From Simiduia sp. 21SJ11W-1 (GTDB taxonomy: Bacteria; Pseudomonadota; Gammaproteobacteria; Pseudomonadales; Cellvibrionaceae), in NCBI RefSeq assembly GCF_024138675.1, contig NZ_CP090959.1, forward strand, positions 1,054,001 through 1,118,000: DNA of 64,000 nt, given 5' to 3'. The position numbers and the translations under genes were made by a program. The first letter of the stretch is position 1. Each line of letters begins with the position of its first letter. Positions 18,443 to 27,639 of this stretch are shown in pieces. A model generated the notes under the pieces. That model saw nothing but the letters and a program-made list of their open reading frames with translations. It ran no database searches and was not told the origin of the DNA.

Positions 18443-19364
18443 ATGGCACGAAAGCGATCTCGTGAGCAGCGCCAGCATTTATTCAACAGTGCAGCGCAAG
18501 ATTTAGAGCAGGCGCGCGAATCTGATGCAGCCGCACAAGCGCATCCGCTATTGCAGGCGCCGGCCTATCGCCTGGCATTTGCAGACGCCGGCCTATCGCC
18601 TGGCATTTGCAGACGACGATTTCTTACTGAGTGAAGACATGCGCGCAGTGCGCTTGATGCTTGAACTCAGTAAGCCTGAAGCCGAACTGCGTGCCAACAA
18701 CATAGAGCAAACGGTGGTGATGTTTGGCAGTGCGCGCACGGTAGATGCCGAAACGGTAAAACTGAAACTGGCAGAGCTACCTGATACCGAAGAAAATAAG
18801 CACAAGCGTCGCGCCCTAACGCGCGGCGCGGCCTATTATGAAGAGGCGCGCAGGCTGGCGGGCTTGATTGCCAAAGAATCGCCAGCCAGTGCCTGTGGAG
18901 AGCTGCACGTGATTACCGGCGGCGGCCCGGGAGTGATGGCGGCCGCTAATCGTGGTGCCAGCGAGCAGGGCGCAAAATCCATCGGCTTGAATATTGTGCT
19001 GCCACACGAGCAGTACCCCAACCCCTACATCACGCCCGAGCTGTGTTTTCGCTTTCACTACTTTGCCATGCGCAAAATGCACTTTTTAATGCGCGCAAAA
19101 GCGCTGGTGGTGTTCCCGGGCGGTTTTGGCACGCTTGATGAGCTATTCGAAACCTTAACGCTTGTACAAACGCAAAAAATCAAACCCTTGCCTATTTTGA
19201 TCTTTGGCAAGGAGTATTGGGCGCGCCTGCTGAACTTCGATGCCATGGTGGAAGACGGCATGATCAGCCCGGAGGATGTACAGTTGTTTCAATATGTAGA
19301 AACCGCAGAGCAAGCATGGCAGTTGATTCAAGAGGGGATTGTGCAGCTGCAAACGGCGCCTTGA
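18443..19364 (+). pseudogene. LOG-family nucleotide-monophosphate nucleosidase, frameshifted
   Basis: The gene begins at an ATG with an excellent AAGGAG site (MARKRSREQRQHLF). It reads in frame 2 to LLQAPAYRLAFAD, where an exact 28-bp tandem duplication shifts the frame; the first frame stops at 18634. Removing one copy restores one 297-codon reading frame into DDFLLSEDMRAVRLMLELSKPE. The downstream frame keeps the full lysine-decarboxylase/LOG domain: VVMFGSAR, ITGGGPGVMAAANRGA and the PGGFGTLDE motif that cleaves nucleotide or cytokinin riboside monophosphates. Reinitiation at the ATG in SEDMRAVR (18639) could still make a nearly complete enzyme, so pseudogene is provisional. A frame starting at 18525 has an artefactual N-terminus. 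Confidence 0.85.
18558..18613 (+). repeat. 28-bp exact tandem duplication causing a frameshift
   Basis: Two identical 28-bp copies, 18558-18585 and 18586-18613, each starting CGCCGGCCTATCG and ending ATTTGCAGA. 28 is not a multiple of three, so the copy number sets the reading frame of the LOG-family gene. Confidence 0.97.
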
Positions 19365-19442
19365 GTTTATGCCGGTATAAATCATGGGCGTAAGTGCTGG
19401 CGCTTTACGGCTGCAAGTTAGTGAAATCTGGTGTGAAAAATG

Positions 19443-19468
19443 AAAGGGAGAGCCAAGCTCTCCCTTTT
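19443..19468. terminator. Bidirectional intrinsic terminator
   Basis: Perfect 11-bp stem AAAGGGAGAGC-CAA-GCTCTCCCTTT followed by T, between the convergent LOG-family gene and the TonB-dependent receptor gene. Confidence 0.9.
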
Positions 19469-19488
19469 GGTGTGGTACTTATCGCCTG

Positions 19489-21864
19489 TTAAAAGCGCAT
19501 GGTGCCTTGCAGGGCGATGCTCCGAGGGCGATCAAAGAAGCTGTAATAGGCCGTGCCCGTGCCGCCCGTTAAGGTGGTGGAAACCGGCAGTTGGTTGCCA
19601 AAGGTGGCCACCTTTTCATCGGTGAGGTTTTTGCCTACCAAGGCTACCTCCCAGCCGCCATCAATGGCGCCCACCGCCAGGCGCAGGTTGAGCTTGGCGT
19701 AGGCATCTTGCTCCAGGTTTGGATCAAGGGTGGGCGAGGCGTAATAGCTGTCGCTGAAGTTGATATCGCCGGTTACACGCCACTCCATGTCTTCGCCAAG
19801 TTCGCTGCTGTAATCGGCGCTCACGGTGCCTTGGTATTTGGGTGCAAATTCGCGGGTTTCGCCGCTTAAATCACACAGCCCGGGGTAGGCTGCGCTATCT
19901 GGCGCTTTGCCAAAGTAGCACTGGCTGTTGGGGAAGCTGTCGAACACGAAATCCAGATAGCCCACCGAGCCACTGAGCGTGAGCCCCGGGGCGACCAGCC
20001 AGCGGCCGTCGAGCTCAAGGCCTTGGGTGGTGGCTTCACCGGCGTTGGTTACGTTAAAGCCCAGTACGCCATCAAACTGTGAGGTTTGCAGGTCTGTGTA
20101 TTGGGTTCGAAACAGGGCAACGTTTAACTCGGCAGCACCGTCTGCCAGTGTCATTTTGCTGCCGAGCTCAAAGCTTTGGGCCTTTTCTTCTTCGTATTCG
20201 AATACGCCCGGGGCAAAGCCATTGGCGGCGGTGGTTTGCACAATCACCAGTGGCGATTGGTTGGCAATGATGCTGACGCCGTAGTCTGGATCTGGATTGG
20301 CGTTCGAGCGCACATCAAAGCCGCCGGCCTTGAAGCCCTCGGTGTAGGTTGCGTATACCATCATGTCGTCTGTGGCGTCCCACTGTAGGGTAACCAGTGG
20401 CGTAAAGGCCGCCTCTGAGCGCTTATCTTTAATGACAGGGTAGGGCTCAATTAAGAATGCGGTGTATACGGTGTTCAGGAGTAAGTCGCTGGAACCTACA
20501 TCTGCCCCCAATACATTGGTGTGGTGTTGGGTGCGTGTGGCGTCTTTATCTTCGGTTGTGTAACGGCCGCCTAATGTTAAGCGCCAATCGGTGTTGATAT
20601 TCCAGGTGGCCTGGGCAAAGCCTGCCCACAGGGTTGAATCTTGTGTGAAGTCCCGTTGTGAGGCAGTGCCGGGCAACAGTGCTGAAAGCCCGCCAAGCAA
20701 GCTATTGGTGGGTACGCGAATGGCATCGTCAAAGGTCATTTCGCTGGTTTGGTAAAAAATGCCACCAATGTAATCGATGGTTTCACCCTGCGGTGATGCT
20801 ATGCGAATTTCCTGGCTGAATTGCTCAAAGTCTTCGCGGCTGTCTGCAGTAAACACCGGTGCTCCGGTAAAATCGCAATCGCATATTTCTTCATAGTTGT
20901 AGGCGTTGTAGCCAGTCACAGCGGTAAGTGTGTGCTCACCCAATGCGTAATCGATGGTGAGTGTGGCGTTTTGCGTGTCGTTCTCGGAGGAATCGCCGTT
21001 GGATTGGCGTTTAAAATCTTGCTCAGTATCGAGCACATAGGCGCCACCGGTGGCGCCCAAGAGTGCGGTGGCGTAGGGCAGGCCGCCCGGTACTTCCACG
21101 GGGTTAATCGGCTCTAAAAAACGCCCTTTGGTATCAAAGGAGCCTGTTTCGACCTTGAGGTTAAGGCTTAAATCGTCGGTGGCATCCCAGGCCAGCTGGC
21201 CGCGAATCACGTGTTCTTTCTCGGCCGACTCGTCGCGGTCTAGCGTGGTGTTTTCATAGTAGCCGTCGATATCGCGGCCCATGAGCGAGAGCCGCCCGCG
21301 CAAATTGTCTGTTAAGGGGCCGGAAACAATAACGCGCAGGTCTTTTTCGCCGTGGTTGGGCTCGTACAGTGCCGTAACCTGGCCTTCAAACTCTTCGGTG
21401 GGCTTGGCGGTAACCATGCTGATGGCACCGGCAATGGAGTTCTTGCCGAACAAAATACTTTGCGGGCCACGCAAAACCTCTACCCGCTCAAGGTCCATAA
21501 AAGGCGCGCGCGCCAGTTGGGCGCGGCCGTAGTAGACGCCGTCTACATACTGGCCTACAGATTGCTCAAAGCCCTGATTAATACCTGAGCTGATGCCGCG
21601 AATGGCGATGATGGTGCCGATACCGGTTTGGTTCATGGTGAGGTTGGGCACGTAGGCGGTCATGCCTTCAAGGTTGGTAATGCCGGCCTCTTCCATCTTG
21701 GCGCCAGACACGGCATTCACGGAAATGGGTACGTCTTGCAGCTTCTCTACCCGCTTTTGTGCGGTAACTACAACCTCTTCCAGCACTAAATCTTGAGCAT
21801 GGGTCGCAACGCTCAATGCGCTGGCGATAGACAGGGGTAACAGGCACTTCATAGCTTTGTTCAT
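19489..21864 (-). CDS. TonB-dependent outer-membrane receptor
   Basis: 791-residue outer-membrane active transporter. A signal peptide (MNKAMKCLLPLSIASALSVATHA) is followed by the plug domain, opening LEEVVVTAQKRVEKLQDVPISV. VEVLRGPQSILFGKNSIAGAI is the characteristic plug motif, and a 22-strand-type barrel follows. It ends in aromatic FDRPRSIALQGTMRF, the outer-membrane insertion signal. The substrate cannot be told: no siderophore, heme, cobalamin or glycan genes are adjacent. The IAIRGISSGINQGFEQSVGQ style is common in the large receptor sets of marine Cellvibrio relatives and sphingomonads. It stands alone between a terminator and rnpB. Confidence 0.92.
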   Translation of the reverse strand: MNKAMKCLLPLSIASALSVATHAQDLVLEEVVVTAQKRVEKLQDVPISVNAVSGAKMEEAGITNLEGMTAYVPNLTMNQTGIGTIIAIRGISSGINQGFEQSVGQYVDGVYYGRAQLARAPFMDLERVEVLRGPQSILFGKNSIAGAISMVTAKPTEEFEGQVTALYEPNHGEKDLRVIVSGPLTDNLRGRLSLMGRDIDGYYENTTLDRDESAEKEHVIRGQLAWDATDDLSLNLKVETGSFDTKGRFLEPINPVEVPGGLPYATALLGATGGAYVLDTEQDFKRQSNGDSSENDTQNATLTIDYALGEHTLTAVTGYNAYNYEEICDCDFTGAPVFTADSREDFEQFSQEIRIASPQGETIDYIGGIFYQTSEMTFDDAIRVPTNSLLGGLSALLPGTASQRDFTQDSTLWAGFAQATWNINTDWRLTLGGRYTTEDKDATRTQHHTNVLGADVGSSDLLLNTVYTAFLIEPYPVIKDKRSEAAFTPLVTLQWDATDDMMVYATYTEGFKAGGFDVRSNANPDPDYGVSIIANQSPLVIVQTTAANGFAPGVFEYEEEKAQSFELGSKMTLADGAAELNVALFRTQYTDLQTSQFDGVLGFNVTNAGEATTQGLELDGRWLVAPGLTLSGSVGYLDFVFDSFPNSQCYFGKAPDSAAYPGLCDLSGETREFAPKYQGTVSADYSSELGEDMEWRVTGDINFSDSYYASPTLDPNLEQDAYAKLNLRLAVGAIDGGWEVALVGKNLTDEKVATFGNQLPVSTTLTGGTGTAYYSFFDRPRSIALQGTMRF

Positions 21865-22030
21865 GGTTTGCTCCGCTTCTCTTTATTGTATTTTGAGCCT
21901 GCGAGCGCTCGGTCGCAGTGGGTTGAGTATGGCGCTGGTGCGCGGCTTTGACTACAGGCTTTAGTGTCAAAAGATAGCCCAATTACAGGCGCTGTGTGGC
22001 AATGTTGAGGCGCGCGCCCATAAAAGATGG

Positions 22031-22058
22031 TTGAATTGGTGCCCGGGCTCGATTATCG
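22031..22058 (+). promoter_or_regulatory. Probable rnpB promoter
   Basis: TTGAAT at 22031-22036 is followed by TTATCG at 22053-22058 with 16-bp spacing, placing a start a few bases before the P1 helix of RNase P RNA. The -10 is weak; location is the main support. Confidence 0.4.
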
Positions 22059-22065
22059 TGTGCGC

Positions 22066-22402
22066 GAGCCAGCCAGACAGTCGCTCCCGCAAGGGGGAGG
22101 AAAGTCCGGGCTCCATAGGGTAGAGTGCCAGGTAACGCCTGGGGGGCGCGAGCCTACGGAAAGTGCAGCAGAAAATATACCGCCTAAGCGCTTCGGCGCC
22201 GGTAAGGTTGAAATGGTGCGGTAAGAGCGCACCGCGCAGCTGGCAACAGTCTGTGGCAAGGTAAACCCCACTCGGAGCAAGACCAAATAGGCCTTCTATG
22301 GTGCGACCCGCACTGAAGGCGGGTAGGTTGCTTGAGGCAGATGGTGACATCTGTCCCAGATGAATGACTGTCCACGACAGAACCCGGCTTATCGGTTGGC
22401 TC
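22066..22402 (+). ncRNA. rnpB: RNase P RNA (M1), bacterial class A
   Basis: Catalytic RNA of RNase P, which removes 5' leaders from pre-tRNAs. Signature blocks are visible: GAGGAAAGTCCGGGCTCC (CR-I), GGTAAACCCCACTCGGAGCAAG, the AGAGCGCACCGCGC stretch, and the end block GATGAATGACTGTCCACG...ACAGAACCCGGCTTATC. The 5' GAGCCAGCC pairs with GGTTGGCTC at the 3' end to form P1, which sets the boundaries. About 337 nt, slightly shorter than E. coli (377) because some peripheral helices are smaller. It lies upstream of the division cluster, as in Pseudomonas. Confidence 0.97.
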
Positions 22403-22414
22403 ATCCAAATTCTA

Positions 22415-22436
22415 CAAAGGCGCGAGCGCGTCTTTG
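22415..22436 (+). terminator. Hairpin just after rnpB
   Basis: CAAAGGCGCG-AG-CGCGTCTTTG forms a 10-bp stem (one G-T pair) 12 bases after the mature 3' end. There is no T-tract, so it may mark processing or weak termination. Confidence 0.4.
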
Positions 22437-22630
22437 GTCTGTTAAATCAGTTATATCCCTTTCCTTTATTAGCCTGATTTGTTCTCACACTTAAAGTATT
22501 ACTTTAAGTGTTGGCTCTATGTTGATGTATTTACAGGAATTCCCCGCCCGTAACCGGCTTGTTTTTTAGATTTTACCGCCCAGTTCGCCGCTAAATCACT
22601 GATTTTGTTAGCAAGTTCGCGCCTGTTCTC

Positions 22631-22658
22631 TTGACTTTAAAGGGCGCGGATTTATAGT
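22631..22658 (+). promoter_or_regulatory. Sigma-70 promoter of the dcw cluster (Pmra)
   Basis: TTGACT (22631-22636), 16 bp, TATAGT (22653-22658). It fits well and directly precedes the MraZ boxes. The rest of the 325-bp rnpB-mraZ gap holds a CACTTAAAG/CTTTAAGTG inverted repeat near 22487-22509 and no gene. Confidence 0.75.
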
Positions 22659-22666
22659 GTGTCAAT

Positions 22667-22700
22667 GTGGTAAAAAGTGGGTAAAAGTGGAATTTAGTGG
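22667..22700 (+). promoter_or_regulatory. MraZ operator: four GTGG boxes at exact 10-bp spacing
   Basis: GTGG occurs at 22667, 22677, 22687 and 22697, separated by A/T-rich hexamers. E. coli MraZ binds TGGGN repeats spaced by five bases at its own promoter; the arrangement here is the same with four boxes. A fifth GTGGG at 22718 overlaps the mraZ ribosome site. Predicted function is autorepression of the dcw operon. Confidence 0.8.
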
Positions 22701-22727
22701 TATGAGCAACAAGGTGAGTGGGAAATA

Positions 22728-23171
22728 GTGTTCCTCGGAAGCCATTCCATCAGCATGGACGCCAAAGGGCGTCTGGCCATTCCAGCGCGCATTCGCGAAT
22801 CGCTGGTGGAGCTGTGTGGCGGCAAGTTGGTGATTACTGCCCATACCGAAGAGCGTTGCCTGTTGGTCTATCCAGAGCCCCAGTGGCTTGAAATTCTCCC
22901 CAAAATTGAAGCGCTGCCCAGCTTTAACAAGGTGGCCCGCCGCACCCAGCGCCTGCTTATCGGTTATGCAACGCCGCTGGAAGTGGATGCCAACGGCCGC
23001 GTGCTGCTCCCTCCCACTTTGCGCGAATACGCCCAGCTCGACAAAAAGCTGATGCTGGTGGGCCAGGGCAAGAAGCTTGAGCTGTGGAGTGAGGAAAGCT
23101 GGGCCAGCTGGCTGGATCAAGATGACGACGACGGAGAGATGCCTGATGAAATGCAATCGCTGTCGTTGTAA
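22728..23171 (+). CDS. mraZ: Transcriptional regulator MraZ
   Basis: AbrB-like DNA-binding ring protein that represses its own promoter and the dcw operon. The 147-residue product has two MraZ repeats: [21 protein letters not shown] near the N-terminus and [22 protein letters not shown] in the middle. It starts with GTG; an upstream ATG at 22702 is in a frame that stops at once. First gene of the division cluster, 12 bp before rsmH. Confidence 0.96.
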   Translation: MFLGSHSISMDAKGRLAIPARIRESLVELCGGKLVITAHTEERCLLVYPEPQWLEILPKIEALPSFNKVARRTQRLLIGYATPLEVDANGRVLLPPTLREYAQLDKKLMLVGQGKKLELWSEESWASWLDQDDDDGEMPDEMQSLSL

Positions 23172-23183
23172 GCGAGCTTCCCA

Positions 23184-24104
23184 ATGACTGCGCCCGAGCA
23201 CTACAGCGTGCTGTTGGAGGAGTCGGTAGCCGCGCTGGTGAACAATCCGTCTGGCCGGTATGTGGACGGCACCTTTGGCCGGGGTGGCCACAGCCGTGCC
23301 GTACTGTCCCGATTGGCCGCCGATGGCAGCTTGATGGGTATCGATAAAGATCCGCAAGCCATTGCTGTGGCTCAGGCGCTGGCTGAACAGGATGCCCGCT
23401 TTAGTATTCGCCACGGCTCGTTTGCACAGCTGCTGGAGTGGGTGGCGCCGGGTTCGCTCGATGGTGTGTTGTTGGATTTGGGGGTGTCTTCACCCCAACT
23501 GGATCAGGCCGAGCGCGGCTTCAGCTTTATGAATGATGGCCCTTTGGATATGCGCATGGATACCACCCGCGGCCAAAGTGCGGCCGATTGGCTGGCCACG
23601 GCAGATGCAGAAGATATTGCCTTTGTGCTGAAAGAATTCGGTGAAGAGCGCTTCGCCAAGCGCATGGCAGGCGCCATTGTGCGCGAGCGCGAAGTGGCCC
23701 CCATTGTGACTACGGGGCGCCTCTCAAAAATTATTACCGAAGCAAACCCAGCCTGGGAAAAAGGTAAGCACCCGGCTACGCGCGCGTTTCAGGGTATTCG
23801 GATTTTTATTAACAGTGAGCTGGAAGATTTAGAGCGGGTGCTGAATGCCGCACTCGATGCGTTGCAGGTTGGTGGGCGCTTGGTGGTGATCAGCTTTCAC
23901 TCACTGGAAGACCGTTTGGTAAAGCGATTTATTCGCAATCACGAGCGTGGCCAGCAGCTGCCCAAAGGGCTGCCGGTGATGGATAAAGATTTAAATAAAA
24001 GGCTTAAAAGCCTGGGCAAGGCCGTAAAGGCCGGCGCCCAAGAGCTGGCAGAGAACCAGCGTTCGCGCAGTGCAGTCATGCGTTGTGCAGAAAAACTGGC
24101 CTAG
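23184..24104 (+). CDS. rsmH: 16S rRNA N4-methyltransferase RsmH (MraW)
   Basis: Methylates N4 of C1402 in 16S rRNA using SAM and so acts on the same nucleotide as RsmI, also in this window. 306 residues. Motifs are [29 protein letters not shown] (SAM loop), [39 protein letters not shown] and [15 protein letters not shown]. Standard dcw position between mraZ and ftsL. Confidence 0.97.
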   Translation: MTAPEHYSVLLEESVAALVNNPSGRYVDGTFGRGGHSRAVLSRLAADGSLMGIDKDPQAIAVAQALAEQDARFSIRHGSFAQLLEWVAPGSLDGVLLDLGVSSPQLDQAERGFSFMNDGPLDMRMDTTRGQSAADWLATADAEDIAFVLKEFGEERFAKRMAGAIVREREVAPIVTTGRLSKIITEANPAWEKGKHPATRAFQGIRIFINSELEDLERVLNAALDALQVGGRLVVISFHSLEDRLVKRFIRNHERGQQLPKGLPVMDKDLNKRLKSLGKAVKAGAQELAENQRSRSAVMRCAEKLA

Positions 24105-24143
24105 GTCAGAAACGTTTAGCTAACAATAATTTAGGGGCAAAGA

Positions 24144-24446
24144 GTGCAATCGAAGCTTGCAGTCAAGTCGCAGCCCGGCAACGCGCTTACAGTGTTTACT
24201 GTGGCGCTTTGGTTGCTGGTGGCTGTGTCTGCGCTATTGGTGGTGGAAACCACCCATAGCGCGCGCCTGTCTTATTTTGAGCTGGAATCCCTGCGTCGTG
24301 AAGCTGCCGAACTTGAGGTTCAGCGCGGCCAATACTTGCTTGAGCAAAGCACCTGGGCTGCCTACAGTCGTGTTGAAAAGCTTGCGCAATCCAAGCTTGG
24401 CATGCGCGTGCCTGAGCCCGCTGAAATTATTATGGTGGCACCATGA
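24144..24446 (+). CDS. ftsL: Cell-division protein FtsL
   Basis: Small bitopic divisome protein that forms the FtsQLB complex. 100 residues: a short cytoplasmic N-terminus, one membrane helix (FTVALWLLVAVSALLVVE), then a leucine-zipper-like periplasmic coiled coil (LESLRREAAELEVQRGQYLLEQ). It starts with GTG after AGGGGCAAAGA. It overlaps ftsI by four bases (ATGA). Confidence 0.93.
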   Translation: MQSKLAVKSQPGNALTVFTVALWLLVAVSALLVVETTHSARLSYFELESLRREAAELEVQRGQYLLEQSTWAAYSRVEKLAQSKLGMRVPEPAEIIMVAP

Positions 24447-26158
24447 AGCGCGCAGCTAAAGCCTTCGAGCTTGCCCCTTGGCGCTTTTACTTCGCCGTTG
24501 TGTTACTGGCAGTGCTGGTGGTGCTGATGGTTTGGCATTTGGCGCGTGTACAGGTGATGCCCGGCGAAGAAAAGGGCTTCGAATTTTTACAGCACCAGGG
24601 CGAGGCGCGCACTGTGCGGGAAGAGCGCATTGCCGCTTACCGTGGTGTAATTACCGATCGCAACGGCGAGCCTTTGGCTGTTAGCACACCGGTACATTCG
24701 TTGTGGCTCAATCCTCAGCTGGTCTCTCTTGAAGAGCTGCCTCGTCTGGCGCGTGCGTTAGGTATTAATGCGCAAGCGCTTGAGCGCAAGGTAAAAGCCA
24801 ATCAGGCCCGGGAATTTCTGTATTTAAAGCGCCACCTGCCGCCGCAAGATGCAGAGGCCGTGATGGCGCTGGATATCGCTGGCGTGTCGGCCGAGCTTGA
24901 ATACCGTCGCTATTACCCGGCCGCAGAGGTCACCGCGCATTTAGTGGGTTTTACCAATGTGGATGAGCGCGGTCAGGAGGGGTTGGAGCTTGCCTATGAC
25001 GAATGGCTCACCGGCACCCAAGGCGCCAAGCAAGTGCAGCGCGATTTGCGTGGGCGCAACATTAAAGAGTTGCAATTGTTGCGTGCCGCCGAGCCCGGTA
25101 ACGACTTGGCATTAAGCATTGATTTACGTTTACAGTATTTGGCCTACCGTGAGCTAAAAGCGGCGGTGCAGGCGCATCAAGCGCGCGCGGGCTCTATTGT
25201 GGTGGTGGATGTGAGCACCGGCGAAGTGTTGGCTATGGCCAATCAGCCCAGTTATAACCCCAACGATCGCAGCAACCTGAAGCCTGCGGCGATGCGCAAT
25301 CGCGCCATGACAGATCAATTCGAGCCGGGCTCCACTATGAAACCGCTCACGGTTATGGCCGCACTTGAGGCGGGCCGTGTGCAGGCCCATACGCCCATAG
25401 AAACATCACCCGGTTACATTCGTGTGGGCAAAAAAACGTTGTTAGACCCTGTCAACTACGGCTTGATTGATGTGACCAAAATTATCACCAAGTCTAGCCA
25501 AGTGGGCCTGACTAAAGTTGCGTTAAAGATGGACCCGCAAGAAATTCGCGACATGTACGTGCGCTTGGGGTTTGGGCAAACATCTGAATCGGGCTTCCCC
25601 GGTGAAAGCGCCGGCCTGTTGCCAAATTACACACGCTGGCAACCCATTGTGCAGGCCAACTATGCCTTCGGTTATGGTTTAACTGTGACAGCTGTGCAAT
25701 TGGCACAAGCTTATTCAGTTGTGGCCAGCGGTGGCGTTAAACGCCCTGTTTCATTGTTAAAGGTGGATGCTCATGCCGAAGGCAAACAGGTGGTAAAGCC
25801 GAACTTTACCCAGAGCCTTGTGAGCATGTTGAAGACGGTAGTGGAGCCAGGTGGCACCGCTACACGCGCTAAGCTTGATAGCTACACGGTGGCGGGTAAA
25901 ACCGGCACCGCTCACAAGGTTGGCCCCAATGGCTATGAGGCAAGTCGCTACCGTTCGTTATTTGCCGGTATGGCGCCGGCTGATGATCCACGGCTTGCCA
26001 TTGTGGTGGTAATTGATGAGCCGGGCGCAGGAAAATATTTTGGTGGCGATGTGGCCGCACCTGTATTTGCCCGTGTCACCGAGGGTGCGCTACGCATGCT
26101 GCAAGTGCCGCCCGAGCCCAAGGCGCTGTTGGCCGCGCGCAGTGGAGGCCGCCCATGA
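24443..26158 (+). CDS. ftsI: Peptidoglycan D,D-transpeptidase FtsI (PBP3)
   Basis: Septal class B penicillin-binding protein. 571 residues: one membrane helix (about 14-33), a PBP dimerisation domain, and the transpeptidase domain. Active-site motifs are STMK (297-300, nucleophile Ser297), SSQ at 351-353 where SxN is usual, and KTGT near the C-terminus (VAGKTGTAHK). The N-terminal VREERIAAYRGVITDRNGEPLAVS and FGYGLTVTAVQLAQAYSV blocks are typical. It overlaps ftsL and murE by four bases on each side. Confidence 0.96.
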   Translation: MKRAAKAFELAPWRFYFAVVLLAVLVVLMVWHLARVQVMPGEEKGFEFLQHQGEARTVREERIAAYRGVITDRNGEPLAVSTPVHSLWLNPQLVSLEELPRLARALGINAQALERKVKANQAREFLYLKRHLPPQDAEAVMALDIAGVSAELEYRRYYPAAEVTAHLVGFTNVDERGQEGLELAYDEWLTGTQGAKQVQRDLRGRNIKELQLLRAAEPGNDLALSIDLRLQYLAYRELKAAVQAHQARAGSIVVVDVSTGEVLAMANQPSYNPNDRSNLKPAAMRNRAMTDQFEPGSTMKPLTVMAALEAGRVQAHTPIETSPGYIRVGKKTLLDPVNYGLIDVTKIITKSSQVGLTKVALKMDPQEIRDMYVRLGFGQTSESGFPGESAGLLPNYTRWQPIVQANYAFGYGLTVTAVQLAQAYSVVASGGVKRPVSLLKVDAHAEGKQVVKPNFTQSLVSMLKTVVEPGGTATRAKLDSYTVAGKTGTAHKVGPNGYEASRYRSLFAGMAPADDPRLAIVVVIDEPGAGKYFGGDVAAPVFARVTEGALRMLQVPPEPKALLAARSGGRP

Positions 26159-27639
26159 GTATTTCACTGCAATCTTTGTTGCCTGAGATTTCTTTGCCGG
26201 CCGCCTGGGCCAAACGCACCGTTACCGGCGTAAGTTTGGATAGCCGCACTGTGCAGCCAGGCTACGTGTTTTTGGCCGTCGATGGCTTGCAACACAAAGG
26301 CCGGGATTTCTTGCCCCAAGCCTTTGCTGCAGGTGCGTTAATTTCACTTACGCAATCAGATCAGCTAACCCTTGCCTTGGATGAAAGCACCGGCGCGCAC
26401 ATTGGTGTGCCGGGTTTGAAGGCGAAGATGAGTGAAATCGCGGCGCGTTTTTATGGCCTGCCCGGCCAGCACATGAATATTACCGGCATCACCGGCACCA
26501 ATGGCAAAACCACCTGTTCGCAACTTTTGGCGCAGCTTTACTACGCGCTGGGTAAGCGTAGCGGCGTGTTGGGTACGCTGGGTTATGGCGCTGTGAATCA
26601 ACCGCTCACAGATACCGGCATGACAACACCGGATGCCGTGGCACTGCAGCGTATTTTGCGTGAAATGTACGATGCAGAAGTAGAATACGTGGCGATGGAA
26701 ATATCATCGCACTCACTTGAGCAATCACGTGCGGCCGCCGTGCCCGTGCGCACTGCCATTTTTACCAATCTCACCCGCGATCATCTCGATTACCACGGCA
26801 GTATGGCGGCCTATGGTGAGGCCAAGCGCAAGCTTTTTAGCCATTTAGGCCTGATGCGCGGCGTTGTGAATCTAGATGATCCTTTCAGTGCTGAAATCCT
26901 GGCCAAGGTGGCGCCCGGTATTTCAATGTTTACCTATAGCCTGGCAAATACCCAGGCCGATGTTTATGCAACGGACATTAACTACCAGGCTACCGGTATT
27001 CAGGCAAACTTGATCACGCCCTGGGGGCGCGGTGAATTACGGGTTGGGTTGCTGGGTGAATTCAATCTGTCGAATTTGCTGGCAGTGGTAACGGCTGCCT
27101 GTGCCGATGGTTACTCGCTTGATGAAGTGCTTGCCGCCGCAACCACCTTCAAGCCTGTGCCCGGGCGTATGGAGCGAGTGGAGAGCGGCGCCGATGTGCA
27201 AGTGTTGGTAGATTATGCCCACACGCCCGATGCACTGCGAGCGGTACTGGCTGCGGCCCGTGTGCATTGCGCGGGTAAACTTTTGTGCGTGTTCGGCTGT
27301 GGCGGCGATCGCGATGCGGGCAAACGCCCGGAGATGGCACGTATTGCTGAACAGCTGGCGGATTATTGTGTGCTAACCAGCGATAACCCCCGCACCGAAT
27401 CACCTGAGAAAATAGTGGCCGATGTAAGCCAAGGTTTTAGTGGCAGTGCACACCGTATTATTGTAGATCGGGCAGCAGCCATTGAATCTGCTATTGCAGG
27501 TGCTGCTGCTGGCGATTTAATTGTGATTGCCGGCAAAGGCCATGAAGACTACCAAATTATTGGCACGGAAAAGCGTTACTTCAGCGATAAATCTCAGGCG
27601 ATACAGGCCTTGGCGAATCGGGCGGGGGTGCAGCAATGA
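26155..27639 (+). CDS. murE: UDP-MurNAc-tripeptide synthetase MurE (meso-DAP adding)
   Basis: Cytoplasmic ATP-dependent ligase adding the third stem amino acid. 494 residues with the Mur order: N-terminal UDP-binding (VTGVSLDSRTVQPGYVFLAV), ATP loop ITGTNGKTTCSQ, and the central EISSHSLEQ. The C-terminal DNPRTE motif predicts meso-diaminopimelate, not lysine. It overlaps murF by four bases. Confidence 0.96.
   Translation: MSISLQSLLPEISLPAAWAKRTVTGVSLDSRTVQPGYVFLAVDGLQHKGRDFLPQAFAAGALISLTQSDQLTLALDESTGAHIGVPGLKAKMSEIAARFYGLPGQHMNITGITGTNGKTTCSQLLAQLYYALGKRSGVLGTLGYGAVNQPLTDTGMTTPDAVALQRILREMYDAEVEYVAMEISSHSLEQSRAAAVPVRTAIFTNLTRDHLDYHGSMAAYGEAKRKLFSHLGLMRGVVNLDDPFSAEILAKVAPGISMFTYSLANTQADVYATDINYQATGIQANLITPWGRGELRVGLLGEFNLSNLLAVVTAACADGYSLDEVLAAATTFKPVPGRMERVESGADVQVLVDYAHTPDALRAVLAAARVHCAGKLLCVFGCGGDRDAGKRPEMARIAEQLADYCVLTSDNPRTESPEKIVADVSQGFSGSAHRIIVDRAAAIESAIAGAAAGDLIVIAGKGHEDYQIIGTEKRYFSDKSQAIQALANRAGVQQ

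Noticed and set aside
22667-22700. CRISPR-like periodic repeats
   Set aside because: Units are only 4-5 bp at 10-bp period and sit at the mraZ promoter; this is an MraZ operator. No array with 25-40 bp repeats and spacers was seen in the window.
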